DNA of 64,000 nucleotides, from positions 62,001 to 126,000 of the forward strand of contig JAYRJL010000007.1 in NCBI GenBank assembly GCA_041906305.1. Direction: 5' to 3'. Under the pieces are notes generated by a model. It was not told where the DNA came from. It saw nothing but the letters and a program-made list of their open reading frames with translations, and searched no databases. Shown piece after piece: positions 24,623-32,666 of this stretch. The position numbers and the translations under genes were made by a program. Each line of letters starts with the position of its first letter. Positions within the stretch are counted from its first letter, which is position 1. This DNA comes from SHVZ01 sp041906305 (GTDB lineage Bacteria > Pseudomonadota > Alphaproteobacteria > SHVZ01).

Positions 24623-25825
24623 TCAGACCAGCTTCAGGAATTCGAGCTTGCCCTTCACCACATGCATGTAGCGGAAGCGGCAGCCCAGGATGTCGCCGAT
24701 GTCGGTGAAGTCGCAGGGGCCGCTGGCGCCCTCGTAGTTGATCTCCTTGCCCTCGGCCATGACCTTGAGGCCCTCGACCGCCGAATACACCTTCTGGCCG
24801 GAGCCCTGGCAGATCTTGCGGACGTTGTCCTTCATCGCGACGCCGGAGACTTCCTTGGCCTTGGCGATGGTCAGCACCGCCATCGACGCCCAGTCGGTCG
24901 CCTGGGAGACGTAGCCGTCCGGCTCCTTGTCGCCGGTGCGTTCGGCGGCGAGCTTGTAGGCGGGGCTCTCGATGTCGGCCGAAGGTTGGCCGGTGAAGAC
25001 CTTGGTGCTGACTTCCGGCGGGATCGTGTCGAGGGTCGGCTGCGGCACCGCATAGGACTGCGCGAACTTGGGCAGGTCGATGCCGGCGCGGTAGAGGTCG
25101 CGCAGCAGCACCACCGTGTCGGGGGCGTAGCCGTTGGTATAGATGTAGTCGGGCCGGCCGCGCATCATCTGGTCGATCTCGGAGCGGTAGGTCGGCTTGT
25201 CCTTCTCGTAGATGATGTGGGACACGACCTCGGCGCCCTTCGGCTTCAGTGTCGCTTCCAGGTGCTCCTTGTTCGGCAGCGCGAACGGCGCCTGGATGCC
25301 GATGATGCCGACGCGCTTGGCGCCCTGGCTCAGCATGAACTCGCCATGGGCGGATGCCTGCAGCTTGCTGGTCGGCTGGGTGCGGATCAGGAAGCCCTGA
25401 TGCGGCAGCTGGGTGATCGAGTCCGCGCCCGACACGGTCATCAGGAATGTCTTCGATTCCCAGCAGACCGGCGCCACCGCCGCGGTGACGGCCGACGCCC
25501 AGGTGCCGAGGATCATCGGCACCTTGTTGACCTCGATCAGCTTGCGCGCGGCACGGACGGCAGCTTCCGGATTGGTCTGGTCATCCTCGATGACCGTCTC
25601 GATCTTGCGGCCGAGCACGCCGCCGGCCTTGTTGACCTCGTCGAACACCGCAGTCATCGCCTTGATCATGCGGGGGCCGTCATTGCCGCCGGCGCCGGTC
25701 AGAGGCGTCAGGATGCCGATCCTGATCGGCTCGCCGCTCTGGGCGTTGACGTTGATCGGCAATGCGGCGACCGTCGCTGCGGCAGCGGCCGTCTTGAGCA
25801 TCGTGCGGCGGGTGGTCTTGCGCAT
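24623..25825 (-). CDS. Branched-chain amino acid-type periplasmic binding protein (LivK-like), Tat signal
   Basis: The product has 400 residues, starting at ATG 25823-25825 with GGGAGGC eight bases upstream. The N-terminal MRKTTRRTMLKTAAAAATVA contains a twin-arginine motif, so export in folded form through Tat is likely. The mature part is a type I periplasmic-binding protein (IRIGILTPLTGAGGNDG; VIEDDQTNPEAAVRAARKLI). Members bind leucine, but also amides, urea or aromatic acids. It sits between livF and livH in the operon, with a 48-bp gap on the livF side. Confidence 0.9.
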   Translation of the reverse strand: MRKTTRRTMLKTAAAAATVAALPINVNAQSGEPIRIGILTPLTGAGGNDGPRMIKAMTAVFDEVNKAGGVLGRKIETVIEDDQTNPEAAVRAARKLIEVNKVPMILGTWASAVTAAVAPVCWESKTFLMTVSGADSITQLPHQGFLIRTQPTSKLQASAHGEFMLSQGAKRVGIIGIQAPFALPNKEHLEATLKPKGAEVVSHIIYEKDKPTYRSEIDQMMRGRPDYIYTNGYAPDTVVLLRDLYRAGIDLPKFAQSYAVPQPTLDTIPPEVSTKVFTGQPSADIESPAYKLAAERTGDKEPDGYVSQATDWASMAVLTIAKAKEVSGVAMKDNVRKICQGSGQKVYSAVEGLKVMAEGKEINYEGASGPCDFTDIGDILGCRFRYMHVVKGKLEFLKLV

Positions 25826-25873
25826 CTCGGTGCCTCCCAATGGCTGGTTGTTGGGCGAAACTCTAGACCGGGC

Positions 25874-26581
25874 TCAGCCGCCGAGGAAGATGCGGCGGAT
25901 CTCCGGGTCGGCCGCCAGGTCGGCTGCCCGACCGGTGCGGCTGTTCTTACCGTCGACCAGGATGTAGGCGCGGTCGGAGATCGCCAGCGCCTCGTTGGCG
26001 TTCTGTTCGACCATCGCGATCGAGACGCCTTCCTTGTTGATCTGGATGATTGCCTCGAACAGCGCCTCGGCTGCGACCGGCGACAGGCCGGCCGATGGCT
26101 CGTCCAGCAGCAGAACCGCCGGCTCGACCATCAGCGCCATCGCCATCGCCAGCATCTGGCGCTCGCCGCCGGAAAGCGTGCGCGCGGCATGGCGGCGCTT
26201 GTTGGCGAGGACGGGGAAGCGGCCGAGCACGCCGTCGATCCGCGCCCTGGCGCCCTTGGGATCGATGTAGCCGCCCATCTCCAGGTTCTCGCGGACGGTC
26301 ATCGACGGGAAGATGTTGTGCTCCTGCGGCACGTAGGCGAGGCCGAGGCGCGAGATGTCGCGCGGCTCGTGTCCGGCAATGTCCTTGCCATCGATCGCGA
26401 TGGTGCCGGCCTTGGGCTTGAGCAGCCCCGCGATCGCTTTCAGCAGCGTCGATTTGCCGGCGCCGTTCGGGCCGATGATGCCGACGATCTCGCCGGGTTC
26501 GACGCGGAGGTCTACGCCCTTCAGGATTTCGTCGGCGGCACCGTAGCCGGCGACGACCCCGGTCGCGGTCAGGAGCCCCAC
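25874..26581 (-). CDS. livF: ABC transporter ATPase (LivF)
   Basis: The product has 235 residues. Walker A is GPNGAGKSTLLKAI, the signature motif is LSGGERQMLAMA and Walker B is VLLLDEPSAGLSP. The family-specific EPGEIVGIIGPNG and FPSMTVRENLEMGGY fit LivF. The gene overlaps the end of livG by 13 bp. Together with LivG it forms the ATP-driven motor of the importer. Confidence 0.92.
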   Translation of the reverse strand: MGLLTATGVVAGYGAADEILKGVDLRVEPGEIVGIIGPNGAGKSTLLKAIAGLLKPKAGTIAIDGKDIAGHEPRDISRLGLAYVPQEHNIFPSMTVRENLEMGGYIDPKGARARIDGVLGRFPVLANKRRHAARTLSGGERQMLAMAMALMVEPAVLLLDEPSAGLSPVAAEALFEAIIQINKEGVSIAMVEQNANEALAISDRAYILVDGKNSRTGRAADLAADPEIRRIFLGG

Positions 26582-27339
26582 TTGCGACGCCCCATATAGG
26601 CTTCCTGGACCTGGGGATGGTTCGCCATCTCCTCGAAGCTGCCTTCGGCGAGATGGCGACCTTCGGCGAGCACGACCACGTGGTCGCAGAGCCTCGCCAC
26701 CAGGTCCATGTGGTGCTCGATCAAAAGGATGCTGATGCCGTCGGCGACCAGGCGCTTCAGGTGCTCGCCGATCTCGCGCGCCAGGGTCGGGTTGACGCCG
26801 GCAACCGGTTCGTCGAGCAGGATGAGCTTCGGCTCGGCCATCAGCGCGCGGCCGATCTCGAGCAGCTTCTTCTGACCGCCCGACAGGTCGGAGGCCTGGT
26901 TGCGGATGACATGGAAGAGATTGAGCCGGCGCGCGATGGCGACCGCGCGTGCGAGCAGGACCTCCTCGCGCTCCAGCGCCTTCGGCAGCCTGAACAGGGC
27001 AGGGATCATGTCCTCGCCCGGCTGGTCGGCGCCGTAGAGCATCAGGTTGTCGAGCACCGAGAGGCGGGGCAGGCCGCGGGCGATCTGGAAGGTGCGCACC
27101 AGGCCCAGGCGCGTGATCTGGTCGGGTCGCAGGCCCGCGATGTCATGGCCGTCGAAGACGATGCGGCCGCGATCGGGCGGGATCACGCCGGTGATGCAGT
27201 TGAAAAGCGTGGTCTTGCCGGCGCCATTGGGCCCGATCAGGCCGGTGATCCGGCCTGCCTCGACCTCGAGGTCGGCGCCGCGAAGCGCGTGCACGCCGTA
27301 GAAGGCGCGCTCGACCCCGCTGACTTCCAGCAACGCCAT
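26569..27339 (-). CDS. livG: ABC transporter ATPase (LivG)
   Basis: The preferred product has 256 residues, starting at ATG 27337-27339, which gives a normal LivG length. A longer frame opens at 27396 but adds a non-homologous-looking segment. Walker A GPNGAGKTTLFNCITG, signature DLSGGQKKLLEIGRAL and Walker B ILLDEPVAGVNP are intact. The C-terminal RQ-rich extension (NHPQVQEAYMG) is typical of LivG. It is the first gene of the operon; the region to 27505 is shared with the divergent acyl-CoA synthetase gene. Confidence 0.9.
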   Translation of the reverse strand: MALLEVSGVERAFYGVHALRGADLEVEAGRITGLIGPNGAGKTTLFNCITGVIPPDRGRIVFDGHDIAGLRPDQITRLGLVRTFQIARGLPRLSVLDNLMLYGADQPGEDMIPALFRLPKALEREEVLLARAVAIARRLNLFHVIRNQASDLSGGQKKLLEIGRALMAEPKLILLDEPVAGVNPTLAREIGEHLKRLVADGISILLIEHHMDLVARLCDHVVVLAEGRHLAEGSFEEMANHPQVQEAYMGRRKWGS

Positions 27340-27505
27340 GTCCTTGTTTTCAGCCCCCTGTTTGGCCGCAAGGGTAGAGGCGGCGATGACGGACATGCAA
27401 CCGGCGATTTCGTGCCGCCGGACGGCGGATCGGCTTGCCGTTTTCGGACCCGTCTCGGATCATCGCCTTGTGAAGGGCCGGGAGCAGAGCCCGAGGGAGG
27501 ATGAC

Positions 27506-29200
27506 GTGACGACCCAGATGCCGTCCTACGATCACGGGACGTCGCCGACCAAGCTGATCGGCGAGACCATCGGAAGCCATTTCGACCGCGCCGTCGCGAC
27601 TCATGGCGACCGTGACGCACTGATCGTCCGGCATCAGGGGATCCGCTGGACCTACAAGGAGCTGGGGCGCCGGGTCGACGATCTCGCGGCCGGCCTGCTT
27701 TCGCTCGGGCTCGAGCCCGGCGACCGCATCGGCATCTGGTCGCAGAACTGCGCCGAATGGGCTCTGACCCAGTTCGCGACCGCGAAGGCAGGCCTGATCC
27801 TGGTCAACATCAATCCGGCCTATCGCCGGACCGAGCTCGAATATGCGCTGCACAAGGTCGGCTGCAAGGCTCTGGTGACGTCTCCGGCGCTGAAGTCGAG
27901 CGACTACCTGGCGATCCTCAACGACCTGATGCCGGAGCTGAAGACGTCGACGCCGGGCACGCTCAAGGCCGCGAAGCTGCCGGAGCTCCGCACGGTCATC
28001 CGCCTCGGCAGGGACAGGACGCCGGGCATGCTGAACTTCGACGACGTGGCGTCGGCCGGCGGCAATGCCGAACGCGCGCGCCTTGCCGAGCTCGCGACCA
28101 CGCTTCAGTTCGACGACCCGATCAACATCCAGTTCACCTCGGGCACGACCGGGTTCCCAAAGGGCGCGACGCTCACCCACCATAACATCCTCAACAACGG
28201 CTACTTCGTCGGCTCGGCGATCCGGTTGGGCCCTGAGGACCGGCTCTGCATCCCGGTGCCGCTCTACCATTGCTTCGGCATGGTGATGGGCAACCTCGGC
28301 TGCATCACCCACGGCTCGACCATGGTCTACCCGGCGGAGGTGTTCGATCCGCTGTCGACCCTGACGGCGATCGCCGAAGAGCGCTGCACGGCAGTCTATG
28401 GCGTGCCGACGATGTTCATCGCCCAGCTCGACCATCCGGAGTTCGCCAGGTTCGACCTCAAGAGCCTTCGCACCGGCATCATGGCGGGCTCGCCGTGCCC
28501 GATCGAGGTGATGAAGCGGGTGATCGACAAGATGAACTGCCGCGAGGTGACGATCGCCTACGGCATGACCGAGACCTCGCCGGTCTCGACCCAGAGCGCG
28601 GTCGACGACTCGGTCGAGCACCGGGTCTCGACCGTCGGCCGCACCCAGCCGCACATCGAGGTGAAGATCGTCGGCCCCGACGGGCGCATCGTCGAGCGCG
28701 GCCAGCCGGGCGAGCTGTGCACCCGCGGCTATTCGGTCATGACCGGCTACTGGAACGACGAGGAGAAGACGAAGGAGGCGATCGACGTCGCCGGCTGGAT
28801 GCATACGGGCGACCTCGCGACCATGGACGGCGAAGGCTATGTCAACATCGTCGGGCGCCTGAAGGACATGATCATCCGCGGCGGCGAGAACGTCTATCCG
28901 CGCGAGATCGAGGAGTTCCTCTATCGCCACCCGAAGATCCAGGACGTGCAGGTGATCGGCGTTCCGGACGACAAGTACGGCGAGGAGGTCTGCGCCTGGG
29001 TCCGCCTGCGCGCCGGCGAGAGCGCGGACGAGGACGAGGTGAAGGCGTTCTGCAAGGGGCAGATCGCCCACTACAAGGTTCCGCGCTACGTCCGCTTCGT
29101 CGATGCCTTCCCGATGACGATCACCGGCAAGATCCAGAAGTTCGTCATGCGCGAGCAGATGGTGAAGGACCTGGGCCTCACCGTTCGGAAGACGGCCTAA
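27506..29200 (+). CDS. Acyl-CoA synthetase (AMP-binding, FadD-type)
   Basis: The product has 564 residues, beginning at GTG 27506-27508 with GGGAGG five bases upstream; the longer frame reads into the livG promoter. The AMP-binding motifs are FTSGTTGFPKGATLTH, IAYGMTETSP and TGDLATMDGEGYVNIVGR, and the C-terminal Lys needed for adenylation is in ITGKIQKF. Such enzymes activate fatty or branched acids as CoA thioesters. Divergence from a branched-chain-type importer suggests that an imported acid is activated here. The exact chain length or ring type is not visible. Confidence 0.9.
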   Translation: MTTQMPSYDHGTSPTKLIGETIGSHFDRAVATHGDRDALIVRHQGIRWTYKELGRRVDDLAAGLLSLGLEPGDRIGIWSQNCAEWALTQFATAKAGLILVNINPAYRRTELEYALHKVGCKALVTSPALKSSDYLAILNDLMPELKTSTPGTLKAAKLPELRTVIRLGRDRTPGMLNFDDVASAGGNAERARLAELATTLQFDDPINIQFTSGTTGFPKGATLTHHNILNNGYFVGSAIRLGPEDRLCIPVPLYHCFGMVMGNLGCITHGSTMVYPAEVFDPLSTLTAIAEERCTAVYGVPTMFIAQLDHPEFARFDLKSLRTGIMAGSPCPIEVMKRVIDKMNCREVTIAYGMTETSPVSTQSAVDDSVEHRVSTVGRTQPHIEVKIVGPDGRIVERGQPGELCTRGYSVMTGYWNDEEKTKEAIDVAGWMHTGDLATMDGEGYVNIVGRLKDMIIRGGENVYPREIEEFLYRHPKIQDVQVIGVPDDKYGEEVCAWVRLRAGESADEDEVKAFCKGQIAHYKVPRYVRFVDAFPMTITGKIQKFVMREQMVKDLGLTVRKTA

Positions 29201-29922
29201 CGCCCCGCGAGGCGATCTCCGAGCGCGCGGATCAGGGCGGCCCCGTCGCCGCGCCAGGCCGGCCCGTGCATGCAGGCAATCGTCTTCGGTGCCAGAGCCG
29301 CCAGCTTATCGATGATCTCCTGCGTGTTCGGCGCATGGGTGTAGAACTCGAGGCGGGATCGAAGCGCCTCGCTCGGGCCGAGGATGTCACTCTCGGTCAG
29401 CGGCACATGGTCGGCGCCGCCCTGGGTGAAGAGGTCGCTGCAGAACAGGGTGCCGGTGGTGTCGTCGAACATTAGGCCGGCCTCCCAGCCATGCGGGAAA
29501 TGCGGCGTCGAGATCCAGCGAACCCGGTGGCGGCCGAGCGAAACGGCCTCGCCGTCGTCGAGCGGACGCGGCGCGCGGTCGGCGAAGTCGCCGATCGAGA
29601 CATTGGCGGCCAGCCGGCCACACAGAGCCTGGGCATTAGGAGCGACGGCGAGGAACGAATTCAGCGCACCGCACTCGTCCGCCTCGTAGTGCGAGAACGA
29701 GAGATGGCGAAGCCGCTCGACCGGCATCACCGCGGCGACGGCGCCGCGCACGAGCGAGAACATGCTCCTCTTTCCCGCGTGGAACAGCAGGGGGTCGTCG
29801 TCGTCGATCAGGTAGTGGTTGAAGGTGAAGCCGCCCGGGCTGGTGGTAACCGGAACCGTGATCCGGTAGATGCCGGCAGCGATCTCGTCGACGCGGGTGC
29901 CGCTGTCGCGATCGGTGATCAT
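29197..29922 (-). CDS. MBL-fold protein with flavodiiron-type diiron site
   Basis: The product has 241 residues. The metal motif is SHYEADECG: His78, Glu80 and Asp82 (HxExD), as in the oxygen/NO-reducing domain of flavodiiron proteins, rather than the zinc HxHxDH of lactamases. Later ligands are in TPHFPHGW, CSDLF and CMHGP. No flavodoxin domain follows, so the protein is a lone diiron-type MBL domain; its electron donor is unknown. It is convergent with the acyl-CoA synthetase gene (four-base overlap) and has a GCTA-type -10 (29949-29956). Detoxification of O2 or NO is possible but inferred. Confidence 0.75.
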   Translation of the reverse strand: MITDRDSGTRVDEIAAGIYRITVPVTTSPGGFTFNHYLIDDDDPLLFHAGKRSMFSLVRGAVAAVMPVERLRHLSFSHYEADECGALNSFLAVAPNAQALCGRLAANVSIGDFADRAPRPLDDGEAVSLGRHRVRWISTPHFPHGWEAGLMFDDTTGTLFCSDLFTQGGADHVPLTESDILGPSEALRSRLEFYTHAPNTQEIIDKLAALAPKTIACMHGPAWRGDGAALIRALGDRLAGR

Positions 29923-29948
29923 CGAAGTCCTCCGTGCGGATGGCAGGG

Positions 29949-29956
29949 AGGATAGC
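29949..29956 (-). promoter_or_regulatory. Putative -10 element (GCTATCCT) of the diiron MBL gene
   Basis: On the minus strand GCTATCCTCCCT lies 26 bp before the start codon and before GGAGG. It matches the recurrent GCTA(T/G)NNT pattern of this window. Confidence 0.4.
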
Positions 29957-30004
29957 AGCGGATGCCGCCCCGGAGGGAGAGACTCCGGAGCGGCGTCGGC
30001 GCTG

Positions 30005-30727
30005 CTAGCGCTGGCTCATCAGCACGCGGGTCTGAAGCGTCTGCGCGAGCTCCAGATGGTGACGTACCGTCGGCAGCGTCTCGGCGGCGAACGCCTTCAG
30101 CTGCGGATCCTTGCCGTTGGCAAGCTGGTATTCGAGCATCTGCGCAACCTTGGTGTGGTCGTCGATCTGGCCCTTGATGTAGGCGCGATCGAAGGCCGCG
30201 CCCTGGAGGCGGGTCAGATGATCGAAGCCGGTCTTGTAGGTTCCGTTCATCGCGGTCGGGAGCCGGATCTCCGTCGGCTGGACGAGGGCGTTCAGCCGCG
30301 CGTTCGCCTTGCCGTGGTCCTCGACCATCTGGCGACCGAAGTCCCGGACGTTCGGGTTGCCCGCGCGCTGCTGGGCGAGTTTGCCGAATTCCACCTCGGT
30401 CATGCCGGCGGCCGCGATTTCATGCAGGAAGATCTCGTCCTGCCGATCGAGGTAGCGGACACCCGCCGGCGGCGCCGAGGGGGCCGGCACCTGGGCATAT
30501 TGCGGCATGGGTGCGTAGGAAGGCGCGACGGCCAGCAACGGCGTCGAGGGGATCGTGTCCCGGGCATCCGGGGTGACCTCTCCCGGAATTTCGAGGTACC
30601 GCATGTCTTGATCCATCCGGACCGGCGCCGGACCACCGGTGTCGGCACCGCTGATGTCGACCTGCTGGGCGAAGACGGGAGCTGCCAGACACGTCGTGGC
30701 AAGCAAAGCAGATGCAAGAAGACGCAT
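30005..30727 (-). CDS. Exported DUF4142 protein
   Basis: The product has 240 residues, starting at ATG 30725-30727, which has a perfect AAAGGAGG site; the frame is open upstream without one. A signal peptide (MRLLASALLATTCLAAPVFA) is followed by a Pro/Ala-rich linker and then a DUF4142 four-helix bundle (about 130-240; FLHEIAAAGMTEVEFGKLA, FGRQMVEDHGKANARLNAL). DUF4142 is a ferritin-like periplasmic family often induced by stress; function is unknown. An EcfG-type promoter stands about 140 bp upstream (30866-30891), and two more envelope genes lie just upstream on the same strand. The pattern fits a stress-envelope cluster. Confidence 0.85.
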   Translation of the reverse strand: MRLLASALLATTCLAAPVFAQQVDISGADTGGPAPVRMDQDMRYLEIPGEVTPDARDTIPSTPLLAVAPSYAPMPQYAQVPAPSAPPAGVRYLDRQDEIFLHEIAAAGMTEVEFGKLAQQRAGNPNVRDFGRQMVEDHGKANARLNALVQPTEIRLPTAMNGTYKTGFDHLTRLQGAAFDRAYIKGQIDDHTKVAQMLEYQLANGKDPQLKAFAAETLPTVRHHLELAQTLQTRVLMSQR

Positions 30728-30865
30728 GTCTTCCTCCTTTGAGCGAGACTGAGGAACAAGGCCGGGACGCTCTCGGCGTGCAGCGGCCGCGAGGCATCGG
30801 ACGCATGGCGCCGGCCGATCAGGAGGGCGCTTCGCGCACTCTCGAACGGCCCCTCCAGCGATGGG

Positions 30866-30891
30866 AACTGCGGCGATCGAGGTTAAGTTCC
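30866..30891 (-). promoter_or_regulatory. EcfG-type promoter in the 299-bp gap before the DUF4142 gene
   Basis: On the minus strand GGAAC (30887-30891) and AGTT (30866-30869) are 17 bp apart. The predicted 5' leader would be about 130 bases. Apart from this element and the AAAGGAGG ribosome site, nothing else was recognised between 30728 and 31026. Confidence 0.5.
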
Positions 30892-31026
30892 GAACGGCGG
30901 CGAGACCGTCGCGGCAAAGGTACAACGGCACCGCTCGCCCGAGACGGCGCGCGAGCGGCGGTACCTTGTGACGTCTAGCGCCTGGTCAGCGGCGAAGGTG
31001 CGTCGCGATGCTGCTTCCGGACGAGT

Positions 31027-32007
31027 CTACTGGGAGGTGACCTGCCAAGCGCCGTCGGGCTGCTGGCAGGCCGTGCCGTAGGCCTGCTCGATGCGGCCGC
31101 CGATCTCGACGGTCTGCTGGAACTCGCGGCAGTAGAGGCCGGAGTCGCTCCACCCGTCGCGGGTGGCGACCACGGTGCCCTGCGCGCCGGAGTCGGTCCA
31201 CATGATCGGGGCGCCCACCGGGGCGGTGGTGGCGGCGATCTGCGCATCCTCAAGCGCACGCAGCTGCGGCTCGTTGAGGTAGTTGATCATCGCGAAGGTG
31301 ATCGCCGTCAGGCCGAGCCAGCGATACGCATCGACATCGCGATAGTAGCGGCCGTAGCCGTAGTACCAGGGCCCGTAGGGGCGCAGGACCACGACGTTGC
31401 GATAGACACGCCGACGGTCAGGGCGGACCTCGAAGGGGCGACCGCCAACCCACACATAGCGGCCATAGGGCGCGGCATAGGTCGGGCCATACCAGCGACG
31501 GTCGACCCAGCGCGGCGGATGGCCGTCGCGGTCACGCCAGTCGCGATCGCGACGCCAGTCGTCCCGGCGCCAGTCGTCGCGCCTTCCATCGTCGCGGCGG
31601 TCGCCGAAGCGCTGCTCGCGGGCGCGTTCCTCGTTCCGCCGGCGTTCCTCGACGACCCGCTGCTCACGCGCGCGCTGCTCGGCTTCGCGCTGCTCGCGGA
31701 GATGCTGCTCGGTGCGGGCGCGCTCCTCCGAGCCGCGCTGCTGTTCGCGTGACTCGCGGCGCTGGCGGTACGCGTCGCGGTCCCGCTGCTGATCTTCCGG
31801 CCGCACCTGGCGCTGCTGGTCCTCGGGACGGACCTGGCGCTGGATCGGCGGGGTCTGAGGATTGTTGCGCAGAGGCCGTCCGCGCGCGTCCCTCTCGGGA
31901 TTGGGCGCGGCGTCTGCGCCCTCGGCCAGTGCCGGCCCGCTCAGCAGCATGAGGCTCACCAGCCCGGCTGCCGCCATCAGAGCCCGATGCCCGCGCGACT
32001 TCTCCAC
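31027..32007 (-). CDS. Exported Arg-rich repeat protein with surface-antigen-like tail
   Basis: The product has 326 residues, starting at GTG 32005-32007 with GGGAGGAAG upstream. A signal peptide is followed by a tandem repeat (RQVRPEDQQ twice) and a very basic/acidic low-complexity stretch of RR/DD/W units (about residues 70-165). A Tyr/Pro-rich part (WYGPTYAAPYGRYVWVGG) precedes a C-terminal domain with YCREFQQTVEIGGRIEQ, which resembles the end of the 17-kDa surface antigen family. The repeats look extracellular or periplasmic and highly charged; RcnB-like envelope proteins have similar stretches. Function unknown. It lies upstream of the DUF4142 gene and downstream of the PRC-barrel gene. 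Confidence 0.7.
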   Translation of the reverse strand: MEKSRGHRALMAAAGLVSLMLLSGPALAEGADAAPNPERDARGRPLRNNPQTPPIQRQVRPEDQQRQVRPEDQQRDRDAYRQRRESREQQRGSEERARTEQHLREQREAEQRAREQRVVEERRRNEERAREQRFGDRRDDGRRDDWRRDDWRRDRDWRDRDGHPPRWVDRRWYGPTYAAPYGRYVWVGGRPFEVRPDRRRVYRNVVVLRPYGPWYYGYGRYYRDVDAYRWLGLTAITFAMINYLNEPQLRALEDAQIAATTAPVGAPIMWTDSGAQGTVVATRDGWSDSGLYCREFQQTVEIGGRIEQAYGTACQQPDGAWQVTSQ

Positions 32008-32146
32008 GTCTTCCTCCCTCTAGCCGCGCCGTGGCGCGATCCGGTCCGAACACGCTCCTGAAACGACGGGCGGGTTCACGATCCTGCGAGGTATTTTAAG
32101 GATTGCGGAGGCATTTGCGGGGCTGAACTGAGGCGGGAAAGTGACT

Positions 32147-32536
32147 TCAGCCGCGAGCGTACTTGAACTCCGGCAGTGCCTGCAGCGCCTCCTTGGTCGC
32201 GCCCGGCAGCATGATCTTGTTGGCCGCCATCTTGAGGCTGTCATAGGGCACGACCACCAGCCGCTCCCCGAGGCCAAGGAAGCCGCCGACCGAGAGCACG
32301 GCGTAGGGCGTGCGGCCGTCGGCGCCGATCAGGAGCTCGTCGACCTTGCCGACGGTCTCGTTGGCCTCGTTCACCACCGTGCCGCCGATGATCTTGCTAG
32401 CCCGGTAGCCGCTCGCGAGCTTGGTCACGTCGACCTTGATCAGCGCGACGGTCTGCGGCGTGCCCTGCGCCAGGACCGGGTTGGCGAGGAGGCCGAGAGC
32501 GAGAATCGCCGCACCGGCGAGGAGGGATTTCTTCAT
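32147..32536 (-). CDS. Exported PRC-barrel protein
   Basis: The product has 129 residues: signal peptide MKKSLLAGAAILALGLLANPVLAQ, then a single PRC-barrel domain (KIIGGTVVNEANETVGKVDE, YAVLSVGGFLGLGERLVVVP). The stand-alone PRC-barrel is a small beta-barrel adaptor common in alphaproteobacterial stress regulons. A perfect EcfG promoter stands upstream (GGAAC-N17-CGTT, 32564-32589), giving a leader of roughly 20 bases. It fits the same envelope-stress set as the DUF4142 and DUF1236 genes. Its partner is unknown. Confidence 0.85.
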   Translation of the reverse strand: MKKSLLAGAAILALGLLANPVLAQGTPQTVALIKVDVTKLASGYRASKIIGGTVVNEANETVGKVDELLIGADGRTPYAVLSVGGFLGLGERLVVVPYDSLKMAANKIMLPGATKEALQALPEFKYARG

Positions 32537-32563
32537 GGGAATTGTCTCCGTGGTTGGCGGCTA

Positions 32564-32589
32564 AACGTCTGTGCGGGAACGCCGGTTCC
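32564..32589 (-). promoter_or_regulatory. EcfG-type promoter of the PRC-barrel gene
   Basis: On the minus strand GGAAC (32585-32589) and CGTT (32564-32567) are exactly 17 bp apart, an ideal match to the general-stress sigma factor consensus. The -10 is 27 bp before the start codon. Confidence 0.65.
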
Positions 32590-32628
32590 ATGATCGTTCA
32601 CATGGATGCCGACTCGTCCGGCGAAGCT

Positions 32629-32636
32629 GCTAGCGT
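32629..32636 (+). promoter_or_regulatory. Putative -10 element (GCTAGCGT) of the SDR gene
   Basis: GCTAGCGTCCGG stands 30 bp before the SDR start, ahead of AGGAGG. It belongs to the recurrent GCTA(T/G)NNT set. Confidence 0.4.
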
Positions 32637-32666
32637 CCGGCCATCCCCAGCGTCAGGAGGTCACGG

